A stretch of DNA of 64,000 bases from NCBI GenBank assembly GCA_921293015.1, contig OV121091.1, forward strand, positions 28,752,839 to 28,816,838, in the 5' to 3' direction. The notes beneath the pieces are model-generated. The model saw only the letters and a list, made by a program, of their open reading frames with translations, made no database searches and was not told the DNA's origin. This document shows, piece by piece, positions 24,530 to 35,999 of this stretch (its first letter is position 1; the number at the start of each line of letters is the position of its first letter). Position numbers and translations under genes: made by a program. Origin of the DNA: Phorcus lineatus. Its lineage: Eukaryota > Mollusca > Gastropoda > Trochida > Trochidae.

Positions 24530-24840
24530 ATTAAGATCGCCTACGTAGTGCATGCTATGGTATTGTTCAAATCACTACAAGGTTTTGCTACATTATTAGG
24601 TTGACCTCCCTAGTGCATGCTATGGTAATGTTCAAATCAGTTATGTTGCTTTCTATATATCTAATCAGCTGATCTACCTAGTGCATGCTATGGTAATGTT
24701 CAAATCATTACAAGGTGTTACTATTTAGTTTAGTCGATTTACTTAGTGCATGCTATGATAATGTTTATTTCAATACAAGATATGCTTAATACTTAGTTGC
24801 TCTTCCTAGTGCATGCTATGGTAATGTTAAAATTGAGGAT
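24530..24840. repeat. Cluster of the ~66-bp repeat inside block A
   Basis: Five units at 63-68 bp spacing, each with agtgcatgctatggtaatgt or a close variant. Confidence 0.8.
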
Positions 24841-25381
24841 ATTAGGATATTCTTGGTTAGCTGAACTTCAATACCCTTCAATACCTACAATTCGATGAAA
24901 CCAAGAAAGCATATCGCGTTAATAATTTCAAAGAGGTTAAATGCACCTGCCTTTGTTAATCACACATAAAAGATGAGCATTATAATACATACATACAAAG
25001 GGTATGAAAGGGTTTGCTACAATGGATTACTTAAATGACGCACGCAAGTTAATAGGTTAGTTGCAGACTTTATATAAATAAGTCACGCTGCAAATATGAA
25101 AAGCGCACATGCTAAGAAAGACAACATTAAAATGATTGTAAGTTTAACTAACTAGAGCAATTGACAGTGAGTTTAACATTAAAAATATTTTATATTACTG
25201 CTCGTTTGGGAAGGTTCTATCATCGAAAGATATTGATAAAATATTAAACTTTACTTGAAAGCCTACATGCTAAGCAAAATAAAACTTAATACAAATTTCG
25301 GAGGTGTAACAATAAACAAATAACCATCACTGTGTAGAAATGAAATGCTTAATCTCATAATACTTTAAAAGTTTTCCTTAC

Positions 25382-25510
25382 CAGTCTTTTCTGGGGCTGA
25401 TGATGAGAGAACCGCTGGTGCAACGTGTGCATCAAGTCATCACTGATTGGTCAGACACGACGGTCCATAAAGCTCTTGATGATACCCGAGTCACTTTCTG
25501 TCTACCTGTT
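25382..25510 (-). promoter_or_regulatory. CCAAT-containing module with conserved splice donor (copy A)
   Basis: Read on the minus strand, ctgaccaatcagtgatgac is followed about 75 bases later by a strong splice donor (ctg|gtaagg), whose last exon base is 25382. The paralogous block has the same arrangement at 35,579-35,720, including an intact donor (cag|gtaaga). It looks like a non-coding first exon with its promoter. No downstream exon was identified. Confidence 0.35.
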
Positions 25511-25806
25511 TGGATAAAAACTTTGGACAATAAAGCAACTAAATAACTGAATAATGAATTATATGAAACATCATGGTAGGACCATAGTTATAACGTCACT
25601 TTTGTTTCTGTGATAGTATCAGATTTACAGGGAACTATTCTTAAATTATCAGAATTCTATATGAGTCATATGACCAGTGTTAGAACACCAGAATGTAAAC
25701 AGATCAGAATTTAGAATTTTAGAATTAAGAGAGCAAAATATCGAGAATCTAATATTTTTTTCACATACCAATGTCTTTTTCGATCCAATGTTATTGTTTA
25801 ATATAG

Positions 25807-26024
25807 GTTCTCCTGGTTCCTGGACACCAGGCATAGAAGTGGTCGATCTCGATGATGTGGTTCGCCAATGTAAATTTTCCAAATTAGTGAAGAACTTGTT
25901 ACAATGTCTCAAGAACATGTTCAGACTGCGTAAGAGTTCGAAACTTGGTTCTCCTGAAACAAAGTCCAAAGTAAAACGACCAATGTTGAATGATTCATCA
26001 AATTCAGGTTTCGGGGAGTGCTAG
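25807..26024 (+). CDS. Possible terminal coding exon, unrecognised
   Basis: After an acceptor-like tgtttaatatag, a frame of 72 codons runs to a TAG. It begins SPGSWTPGIEVVDLDDVV and ends LNDSSNSGFGEC. Its composition (balanced charge, hydrophobic spacing, basic KLVKNLL..LKNMFRLRK stretch) looks more like protein than the surrounding AT-rich frames. The corresponding place in the paralogous block (about 35,990) has no such frame. No upstream partner exon was found. It could be a real small gene, a captured exon, or a decayed pseudogene. Confidence 0.25.
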
Positions 26025-26831
26025 ACAGCCCTATCTACATTTAAGAACTACTTTTATAGTTTGGATAGCTTACCAATAACTTCTCTCTGGGGATGCACAC
26101 TGAGGAAAATTATTCAAACAGGTGTCATCTTTGGCCCGACTCCCTCAAAGAAGGTGACTGTAGCTGCTACAGGAATATCTACACGGTAGCGGCTTCTGAT
26201 GTCTCTCCAAAAACAAATTGATTATTATGTAAATATACTTATAACTTCTGTATACTGGTGTACTTTTTATCGGACTGTATGTAAACGTTGATTAGACTTA
26301 ACAGGTGAAAATTTAGCTTAATAATTAACCAAATATAAAACCTAATTTGAAAAACATACTCAACGACATGTCTGAACATAAACTTTTCCTGATGTCTGTT
26401 TTCCCTTTAAGAATTACTATAATATAAACTGTACAACAATCATTGCAAAATTTTATTGTTTTAAGAGTTTTCCAATAACCTTCTGGTTTGGTACACAACA
26501 CCGCGTAATTGTAATGGATTTCATATTTTGACCGACTCCCTCCAAGGTAGTGTGTTCCTGAAAAAGGGCGGGTTGACCTATTGTGAACTGTTTTATACTG
26601 CTCTAATATGGGCTAATAAAGACGTTAATGACGTATACTTAAGAAAGACACTCTGAAGAAACCCCAACAGCAAAATACCACATATATACTATCATGAAAA
26701 GGTATTTCGACCTTAATCGAAAAAAAACCCCACAAGATTTTAACGAACTGAAAATAAGTAATTATCTAAGTAAAAGAAACGAGTGATGCAGGTCAAGCTG
26801 AAACACGATAAAATGAAGTTAGGGATCGAGA

Positions 26832-27077
26832 TCACTTCAGTTCGCATTGTCCCCATCTTTCTACGGTAAACTGGGGTTTCTGTGGGTGGGGCATCACCCA
26901 CAACTCATTCTTACACTTCACCACAGCCCGCGGAAGGATATTCTGTTCTGCTACTCGGAGCGCACTGACCAGCAAAATCGTCCCCCTTGATCTACTGATC
27001 GGCCCTTCACAAGACAGACCAACGAACTGTGACTTTCTCAGAATGGAGCCCGCGTGACCACGGACAAAGACAATGCA
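26832..27077 (-). pseudogene. Possible fragment of a Ty3/gypsy-like polyprotein
   Basis: An open stretch of about 80 residues without a start Met includes ISRSRGTILLVSALRVAEQ and NILPRAVV. This resembles the linker between protease and reverse transcriptase in Ty3/gypsy-type polyproteins. Base composition here is distinctly higher in GC than the neighbourhood. No flanking retroelement domains were found, so this is at most a small fossil fragment. Confidence 0.22.
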
Positions 27078-27819
27078 TTACCTATGCCCAGTAACTGCAG
27101 TGTTTTAAAATCTTCATAATCGTCAATCTTTAAAAGAAACAAAGACATAAGATCTTTCGACCCGCATAGCCAATCCAATATCCAAGCGTTGACATTCAAT
27201 GAATTTGATTAAAATCCACCCTTCACATAATATACAATCATATTCTGAAAATCCTTGGGTTTCCCAAGCACATTTAATTAAAATATAGAACCAGTACAAA
27301 CCTGCATTGAATACACGTAAAGGCGTAGTGTAACTACAGTAAAAACGCACATTGTCTAACAGCTCCTCTATAAGATATTCAATTATCGGTTTCACAAAGA
27401 TTTTAATTAGGGACAGAGTTGGAATATGATACATTGCAATTAAACATTTTAATGCATTCAGTATCCTTATATCAACAAGGAAAACCTGAAAACAATTGAC
27501 AAATTTTGATGAGCGCAGATACATCTTCCACAAAGTGTTGTCCATGTGGCTTTGAACGTTGTAGCTATTCAGGTGAAGTTACTTCCCTAAAGAAACAGTA
27601 CAAATAATTATGCATCATATTTACCTGAAAGGCAAAGAAGGTAAGAAAAATACTTTTGATCATAGCGGTGAATTTAACTAACAAATGACATTGCGGATAA
27701 CATTTGAACTATTTCTTGTTGGGAAGGTTTGACCAACATCATAATATAAGAGGATGAAAATGCTGAATCATCATGAAAACCACACATACTGGAATGAATA
27801 TAGATATAAAGAAACAATT

Positions 27820-28030
27820 GGTTTGTGAATATATTTAGTGCATGCTATTGTAATGTTAAAGTATAGTCGATAACGGTACATTTGGTTAGTTCACTTATGA
27901 GTTCAACTTCCAAGTGCATGCTATCATGATATGGACATTTTCAAAATATGTTAGAGTGTTAGCCTACCTATTGCATGTCATGATAGTGTTCAACTTATTA
28001 CGTGATTTTGCTATAAAGTTTCATTGACCT
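27820..28030. repeat. Diverged ~66-bp repeat units leading into the satellite
   Basis: Three or four degenerate agtgcatgctat units precede the 44-bp array directly. They bridge the two repeat types. Confidence 0.6.
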
Positions 28031-31000
28031 GCATGCTATGGAAATGTTCAAAGCATTAAGTTTGCATATCTAGTGCATGCTATGGAAATGTTCAAAGCAT
28101 TAAGTTTGCATATCTAGTGCATGCTATGGAAATGTTCAAAGCATTAAGTTTGCATATCTAGTGCATGCTATGGAAATGTTCAAAGCATTAAGTTTGCATA
28201 TCTAGTGCATGCTATGGAAACGTTCAAAGCATTAAGTTTGCATATCTAGTGCATGCTATGGAAATGTTCAAAGCATTAAGTTTGCATATCTAGTGCATGC
28301 TATGGAAATGTTCAAAGCATTAAGTTTGCATATCTAGTGCATTCTATGGAAATGTTCAAAGCATTAAGTTTGCATATCTAGTGCATGTTATGGAAACGTT
28401 CAAAGCATTAAGTTTGCATATCTAGTGCATGCTATGGAAACGTTCAAAGAATTAAGTTTGCATATCTAGTGCATGCTATGGAAACGTTCAAAGCATTAAG
28501 TTTGCATATCTAGTGCATGCTATGGAAACGTTCAAAGCATTAAGTTTGCATATCTAGTGCATTCTATGGAAATGTTCAAAGCATTAAGTTTGCATATCTA
28601 GTGCATTCTATGGAAATGTTCAAAGCATTAAGTTTGCATATCTAGTGCATGCTATGGAAACGTTCAAAGAATTAAGTTTGCATAGCTAGTGCATGTTATG
28701 GAAACGTTCAAAGAATTAAGTTTGCATATCTAGTGCATGCTATGGAAACGTTCAAAGAATTAAGTTTGCATATCTAGTGCATGCTATGGAAAAGTTCAAA
28801 GCATTAAGTTTGCATATCTAGTGCATGCTATGGAAATGTTCAAAGCATTAAGTTTGCATATCTAGTGCATGCTATGGAAATGTTCAAAGCATTAAGTTTG
28901 CATATCTAGTGCATTCTATGGAAACGTTCAAAGCATTAAGTTTGCATATCTAGTGCATGCTATGGAAACGTTCAAAGAATTAAGTTTGTATATCTAGTGC
29001 ATGCTATGGAAACGTTCAAAGAATTAAGTTTGTATATCTAGTGCATGCTATGGAAATGTTCAAAGCATTAAGTTTGCATATCTAGTGCATGCTATGGAAA
29101 TGTTCAAAGCATTAAGTTTGCATATCTAGTGCATGCTATGGAAACGTTCAAAGAATTAAGTTTGCATATCTAGTGCATGCTATGGAAATGTTCAAAGCAT
29201 TAAGTTTGCATATCTAGTGCATGCTATGGAAATGTTCAAAGCATTAAGTTTGCATATCTAGTGCATGCTATGGAAACGTTCAAAGCATTAAGTTTGCATA
29301 TCTAGTGCATTCTATGGAAACGTTCAAAGAATTAAGTTTGCATATCTAGTGCATGCTATGGAAATGTTCAAAGCATTAAGTTTGCATATCTAGTGCATGC
29401 TATGGAAACGTTCAAAGAATTAAGTTTGTATATCTAGTGCATGCTATGGAAACGTTCAAAGCATTAAGTTTGCATATCTAGTGCATGCTATGGAAATGTT
29501 CAAAGCATTAAGTTTGCATATCTAGTGCATTCTATGGAAATGTTCAAAGCATTAAGTTTGCATATCTAGTGCATGCTATGGAAACGTTCAAAGAATTAAG
29601 TTTGTATATCTAGTGCATGCTATGGAAATGTTCAAAGCATTAAGTTTGCATATCTAGTGCATGCTATGGAAACGTTCAAAGAATTAAGTTTGTATATCTA
29701 GTGCATGCTATGGAAATGTTCAAAGCATTAAGTTTGCATATCTAGTGCATGCTATGGAAATGTTCAAAGCATTAAGTTTGCATATCTAGTGCATGCTATG
29801 GAAACGTTCAAAGAATTAAGTTTGTATATCTAGTGCATGCTATGGAAACGTTCAAAGAATTAAGTTTGTATATCTAGTGCATGCTATGGAAATGTTCAAA
29901 GCATTAAGTTTGCATATCTAGTGCATGCTATGGAAATGTTCAAAGCATTAAGTTTGCATATCTAGTGCATGCTATGGAAACGTTCAAAGCATTAAGTTTG
30001 CATATCTAGTGCATTCTATGGAAATGTTCAAAGCATTAAGTTTGCATATCTAGTGCATGCTATGGAAATGTTCAAAGCATTAAGTTTGCATATCTAGTGC
30101 ATTCTATGGAAATTTTCAAAGCATTAAGTTTGCATATCTAGTGCATGCTATGGAAACGTTCAAAGAATTAAGTTTGTATATCTAGTGCATGCTATGGAAA
30201 TGTTCAAAGCATTAAGTTTGCATATCTAGTGCATTCTATGGAAATGTTCAAAGCATTAAGTTTGCATATCTAGTGCATGCTATGGAAACGTTCAAAGAAT
30301 TAAGTTTGCATATCTAGTGCATGCTATGGAAATTTTCAAAGCATTAAGTTTGCATATCTAGTGCATGCTATGGAAATGTTCAAAGCATTAAGTTTGCATA
30401 TCTAGTGCATGCTATGGAAACGTTCAAAGCATTAAGTTTGCATATCTAGTGCATTCTATGGAAATGTTCAAAGCATTAAGTTTGCATATCTAGTGCATGC
30501 TATGGAAATGTTCAAAGCATTAAGTTTGCATATCTAGTGCATTCTATGGAAATTTTCAAAGCATTAAGTTTGCATATCTAGTGCATGCTATGGAAACGTT
30601 CAAAGAATTAAGTTTGCATATCTAGTGCATTCTATGGAAATGTTCAAAGCATTAAGTTTGCATATCTAGTGCATGCTATGGAAATGTTCAAAGCATTAAG
30701 TTTGCATATCTAGTGCATGCTATGGAAACGTTCAAAGAATTAAGTTTGCATATCTAGTGCATGTTATGGAAATGTTCAAAGCATTAAGTTTGCATATCTA
30801 GTGCATGCTATGGAAACGTTCAAAGCATTATGTTTGCATAGCTAGTGCATTCTATGGAAATTTTCAAAGCATTAAGTTTGCATATCTAGTGCATGCTATG
30901 GAAACGTTCAAAGCATTAAGTTTGCATATCTAGTGCATGCTATGGAAATTTTCAAAGCATTAAGTTTGCATATCTAGTGCATGCTATGGAAACGTTCAAA

Positions 31001-31526
31001 GCATTAAGTTTGCATATCTAGTGCATGCTATGGAAATTTTCAAAGCATTAAGTTTGCATATCTAGTGCATGCTATGGAAACGTTCAAAGCATTAAGTTTG
31101 CATATCTAGTGCATGCTATGGAAATGTTCAAAGCATTAAGTTTGCATATCTAGTGCATGCTATGGAAATTTTCAAAGCATTAAGTTTGCATATCTAGTGC
31201 ATGCTATGGAAATGTTCAAAGCATTAAGTTTGCATATCTAGTGCATGCTATGGAAACGTTCAAAGAATTAAGTTTGCATATCTAGTGCATGCTATGGAAA
31301 TGTTCAAAGCATTAAGTTTGCATATCTAGTGCATGCTATGGAAACGTTCAAAGCATTATGTTTGCATAGCTAGTGCATTCTATGGAAATTTTCAAAGCAT
31401 TAAGTTTGCATATCTAGTGCATGCTATGGAAACGTTCAAGGCATTATGTTTGCATAGCTAGTGCATGCTATGGAAACGTTCAAAGCATTATGTTTGCATA
31501 GCTAGTGCATGCTATGGAAATGTTCA
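28031..31526. repeat. 44-bp satellite array, about 80 tandem copies
   Basis: The exact period is 44 bases over about 3.5 kb, with core ctagtgcatgctatggaaa. Units differ at a small set of positions: aatg/aacg/aatt, gcatgc/gcattc/gcatgt, gcatta/gaatta, ttgcat/ttgtat, and atatct/atagct. There are no spacers between units and no insertions within the array. All frames are closed, so it is non-coding. Every unit carries tgcatg, or a one-base variant, and a tttgcatat word. The high uniformity against the diverged ~66-bp relatives on both sides shows recent homogenisation. Confidence 0.96.
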
Positions 31527-31629
31527 GACCATTTCAGAGTACTCATATTTTAGGTTAGTTGAAAATGCAACAGAGTCGCAAACATGGTGAACATCAACAA
31601 AATAATTTCGAAAAAGTGCAACAATTGGT

Positions 31630-32115
31630 TAGTTAACTTAAATAGTGTATGTTGTTGTAATGTTTGAGCATACATTTGGATAAATGAATTGAGTAGTTTT
31701 TACACTGTTCATATTTATTCATTTGGGTTCACCAAACTGAGTGGGTTGATCTTGCTAAAAATTGTTTGGTTGGCCAACCTAGTGCATGCTATAAAACTAT
31801 CAAAAGGTATTAATCCATTCATACTAATAGTTGCCCTTCCTAGTGCATGCTATGGTAATGTTTCAATCATTGAAGGAATTTACTCAATAGTTACGGTGAC
31901 TTACCTAGTGCATGCTATAAAACTATTAAAGTAAATGAATTCATTTATATAAATGGTTGACCTACCTAGTGCATGCTATGGTAATGTTCAAATTATTGAA
32001 TGATTCCACTCAATAGTTAATGTGACTAACCTAGTGCATGCGATGGAAATGATCAAACAATAATAAGTTATCGATACATTTGAGTAGTTGACTTACTTAG
32101 TGCATACTAGAGAGA
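31630..32115. repeat. Cluster of ~66-bp repeat units right of the satellite
   Basis: About seven units with spacing 60-70 bp have the core cctagtgcatgctat. Alternate units share either ggtaatgttcaa or aaaactat after the core, hinting at a two-unit period. Confidence 0.75.
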
Positions 32116-33179
32116 AAGTGAGTAATTGTTTAGTGAGAAAATGAGTTATTGTGAAGCGCCTCTTTGGTAATATTTCAGCAACTAGCGCCGTGTGTCTATG
32201 AAACATTTTATTAGTTGTGCAGCACCCCCTACTACAGGTCAATGCAAAGCGGAAATTTACAAAGACGATAAGTCAACATCCCCAAATTTGTCACAAATCA
32301 AAGATAAAGCAAATGAACCTGAAATCATGAAGTGCATTGCATGATATTTGTGGATTCCTTGACTTGCATGCATGTCCTGGTAACACTGACATCTCTTGAT
32401 TACTGTTTGATTTTGTTAGTTACCTCAATGAAAAATAATCATTCAGCATTCAACGTAAAATTAAACAGACAAAGAAGAATATGTCTGAAGGTATTATCAT
32501 ATCAGTTAGTAAGAACATCTTGTGATTACAATGACGAGGATAGAATATTAATAGCTGCTAGTAAGGAAACGTTTTGTAATCCTAACGTAATTTTAAAAAA
32601 GGGGGCTGCAAATCAACATGAAATCAATACATGCCAAGAAGATATGAAAAGGTTAAGGAGTAAGGGTTATATGTAGAACTAGAATAATTTGTTGTCTTGC
32701 TGAAAATTTGGGAACAAATGTTTGAAAGAGTTCGATATGCTTAATATTAAGAAAATGCTTACATGCTGGAAATTAATAGAAAATTCTAATTTTGAGATGA
32801 AATAATGAAAAACATATTCAATGTATAGCTGTTGCTATAATAGATTACTTGATATACATAATACATGCAGTTGTGAAACTAACACAACCTGGTTATTGCT
32901 TGAATTAGTTAACTGGCCTATTTAGAGCAAGCCGTGCTAGTACTGAAATTGGTTGTATGGGCAATGGATTGATTTGGTTATAATGAATGCAGAAAAAAAC
33001 ATGAACATGCTGAAAACCAAAGATACTTAGCATAAGTATGAGTGAGTGAGTTAGTATTAAGCGCCTTTCTCACAATGTTTCCGCATAGCGGCGTGCAACA
33101 TCATGAATTAAAACAATGAAAATGTTGTGATTCTTCATGCAAACAAAACCTGCCGAAATTACACATATTATTTAGATTA

Positions 33180-33660
33180 GGTTGACCTACCTAGTGCATG
33201 CTATGGTAAATGTTCAAATCATTACAAGGTTTTGCTACATAATTAAGTTGACCTACCTAGTGCATGCTATGGTAATGTACAAATCATTACAAAGTTTTAC
33301 TGTTTTTTTTTGTTTAGTGCATGCTATGATTATGTTTATTTCATTACAAAAATACTACATACTTAGTTGCCCTTTCTAGTGCATGCTATGGTAATGTTCA
33401 AATCAGTTCTGTTTCTCTCCATATATCTAATCAGCTGACCTACCCAGTGCATGCTATGGTAATGTTCAAATCAGTTATGTTGCTTTCTATATATCTAATC
33501 AGCTGATCTACCTAGTGCATGCTATGGTAATGTTCAAATCAATACAAGGTTTTACTATTTACTTTGGTCGATTTCCATAGTGCATGTTGTGATAAGGTTT
33601 ATTTCAATACAATATATGCTTCATACATATTTGCCCTTTCTTGTGCGAGTTATGGAAATG
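33180..33660. repeat. Cluster of the ~66-bp repeat inside block A-prime
   Basis: About seven to eight units at 60-75 bp spacing. Individual units can be paired with those at 24,530-24,840 by their flanks (for example ctatatatctaatcagctga in both). Confidence 0.78.
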
Positions 33661-34316
33661 TTAAAAGTATTCAGGATATTATGATACTCTTGGTTAGTTG
33701 AACTACAATACCCAGTGCAATTATATGCAATCAGGACAGCTTTTCGTGTTAATCATTTCAAAGAAGTTAAATACACTTGCCTATATTAATCACATATTAA
33801 AGATATGGCAAATCAACATTGAATGTAAACACAGAAAGGGTATCAAAACATTTTGCTCGAATATATTTCCTGACTTAAATGATGCATGCAAGTTAATAGG
33901 TTAGTTTCAAAATTGATATAGTCAAATAAAATCACGCTGCAAATTTGCATGAAAAGCGTACATGCGAAGCAAGATTGAGCAGAAAACATTATCAGGATGG
34001 TAAGTTAAGCTAACTAGTGAAATCGATGAATGTGAATTTAATATTAATAACAACTTGTATAACTGCTAGTGTGGAAAGGTTTTACTATCATAATATCAAA
34101 CAATGCATTTCCTTCCAATCAAATCAGTTATTAAAATCAAAATGAAATTAAAGTGTGTTAAAAAATGGGTTATTTGACCTGACTAGCTCAGTGGTAATAC
34201 AAAAAAAACGTTTGAAATAGTATAACAATGAACTGATTACAATAAGTGCAAATAAGACATCATTATTATGAATATAAACATGAGACCGAAACATATTTAA
34301 CATACAGTGTAAACAT

Positions 34317-35090
34317 ATGTTGTATGCTTGTAAGAGATTTCTAGGTGTAAAAACCGCCACATCTAATTGTATGGTTTATGGAGAATGTGGGAGATACCCA
34401 TTATATATCGAATCAAACATTAAAATCATTAGGTACTGGTTAAGACTGTTAACAATGCCGTCAAGAAAATGTTACGATATGATGTTACTATATGATAGCC
34501 ACAGTAAACATCACTGGGTAACACACAATAAAAATTATTATTTTCTATCGGCTTCGGTAATGCTTGGCATAAACAATTCGTAGAATCACACTCCCGTTTT
34601 ATTTGCCTAGTTAAACAAAGACTTAAATATATATTCCTTCAAAACTTGTCAGCTAGCCTCTCACTATCTAACAAATGTTTCTACTACAAATGGTTAAAGA
34701 TTCTATCTATTCAGAAAATTACCTTTCGGTCCTAACGATAAGAAAATACAAATCTTCACTAGCAAGATTACGTTGCTCTTCTCGTGATTTATATAATGAA
34801 ACTGGGAGAAACCAAGGAATCTTAAAATAAAACAGAATCTGTAAAATGTGTGATCTAAATAAAGTCGAGGATAAATATCATTTTTATGTGTTTGCCCAGC
34901 ATACAATTCTTTAAGAATTATGTACATAAAGAAATATTTTTATAAGCACCCTAATATTATTAAGTTTATATCTCTTATGAATAACCAAAGTAAATCTCAT
35001 TTAGAAAATTTGTCCATTTAAATACACAAAGCGTTTATGTTTAGAAAGAATGCGTTACTACCTGTAAATATATAACTATGTATACTATGT
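34317..35090 (+). pseudogene. LINE (non-LTR retrotransposon) C-terminal fragment, decayed
   Basis: The frame 34317-34583 reads RFLGVKTATSNCMVYGECGR followed by YPLYIESNIKIIRYWLRLL, typical of the region after the reverse transcriptase domain in LINEs of marine invertebrates. Downstream, in shifted frames, come RKYKSSLARLRCSSRDLYNE, TGRNQGI and RICKMCDLNKVEDKYHF, which fit the usual C-terminal basic and zinc-knuckle-like (C-x-x-C ... H) part. At least one frameshift and several stops separate the pieces. The reverse transcriptase domain itself is absent, so this is a 5'-truncated old copy. Confidence 0.7.
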
Positions 35091-35224
35091 ACTACAGGCC
35101 TGTGACCTCTCGGTATGGGTATAAAACAGAAGTATGATATTCATTTAGCAAAGAAGCAATAATCGGTTAGTTTACTTGACAAGTGCATGCAATTGAGATG
35201 TCATACAAAACAAAGGGAAGCAAG

Positions 35225-35310
35225 AATGATTGCATGGAGAAAGCCCGCAACACTTTTGTGGCTATGAATTGGAATGAAGCCTGCGAGCATAGGTTAGAAC
35301 ATGAACTTCA
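35225..35310 (+). repeat. Partial SINE-like copy
   Basis: It shares gcatggagaaagcc.gcaac, tgtggctatg.attg and gcctgcgagcat with the copies at 9,205-9,395 and 58,770-58,925. Only the middle part is preserved. Confidence 0.5.
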
Positions 35311-35578
35311 AACTATTAAATGTATCAAAATATATTGACAGAAAAGATTACTTTACTTAACCGACGCACGCGGTGGTAAAACTGACATTAGTATCTTACT
35401 GCTTGAATAAGTTAGTTGACCACTTGATGTATTGATGCAGCGAATTTGTAAGAAAAGCACACATGCTAAGCAAAATGTAATTTAATATGGTATTTTAGGG
35501 GATGTAATAATCAACAAATATCCCTTACTGTTCAGAAATAAATTCTTAATCTCATAATAGCGTAAACGTTTATCTTAC

Positions 35579-35720
35579 CTGTATTTCCTTGGGTCGAATC
35601 AAGGCTCTGCGGAAAAATTAAAAGAACCGCTGGTGTAACGTGTGCAACGTGTGCAACAAGTCATCACTGATTGGTCAGAATCGACGTTCCGTAAAGCACA
35701 GGATGAATACCGTATCATTT
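35579..35720 (-). promoter_or_regulatory. CCAAT-containing module with conserved splice donor (copy A-prime)
   Basis: The minus strand shows ctgaccaatcagtgatgac and a donor cag|gtaaga, as in 25,382-25,510. Retention of the donor and CCAAT word in two otherwise quite diverged copies is the main reason for listing it. Confidence 0.35.
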
Positions 35721-35999
35721 CTGTCTACCTGTATGGATAAAACTATTGGACAATAAAGCCACTAAATGACATAAAACATTCACAATAGGACAGAAAACAG
35801 TAACACCATTATGGATTCTGTGATAGTATAAGATTTCCAGGGCACTATTCTATAACCATGTGCAGAGTCCTGAAATGACCAGTAATCGTAATCGTAATGA
35901 GTTTCGAAGTGGATCCTACGTTAGAATGCGAAATATCGAGAGTCTAGTAGGCTATACATATTCGTACATCATCTGGTACAATTTAATGTTTTATATCCA

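Larger units (their letters stand above)
23895..25550. repeat. Duplicated block, copy A
   Basis: Segments in this block reappear in the same order in 32,435-35,775: a cagcattcaac ... aagaagatatgaaaagg piece, a gcagtggtaaaactaac piece, a gagtgag SINE-head fragment, a cluster of ~66-bp repeats, a ttaataggttagtt piece, and a terminal piece with cgctggtgcaacgtgtgc and catcactgattggtcag. Divergence is roughly 15-25 percent by eye, so the duplication is old. Confidence 0.75.
32435..35775. repeat. Duplicated block, copy A-prime
   Basis: This is the paralogue of 23,895-25,550, with segments in the same order. It is longer because about 1.3 kb (34,110-35,440) containing a LINE fragment and a SINE-like piece interrupts it at the point matching about 25,220 in copy A. 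SINE-head fragments occur at 32,110-32,190 and 33,040-33,100. Confidence 0.72.

Noticed and set aside
25390-25455. Possible C/D-box small nucleolar RNA (atgatga ... ctga)
   Set aside because: The C-box word is not kept in the paralogous block although the D-like word is, and no closing stem is visible.
27123-27545. 140-codon minus-strand open frame
   Set aside because: Composition is what AT-rich DNA gives by chance (many I, L, F, Y, C), with no motif, no start context and no partner exon recognised.
28031-31526. Regular short repeats resembling a CRISPR array
   Set aside because: Units are directly adjacent with no unique spacers, there are no cas genes, and the surroundings are plainly animal DNA.
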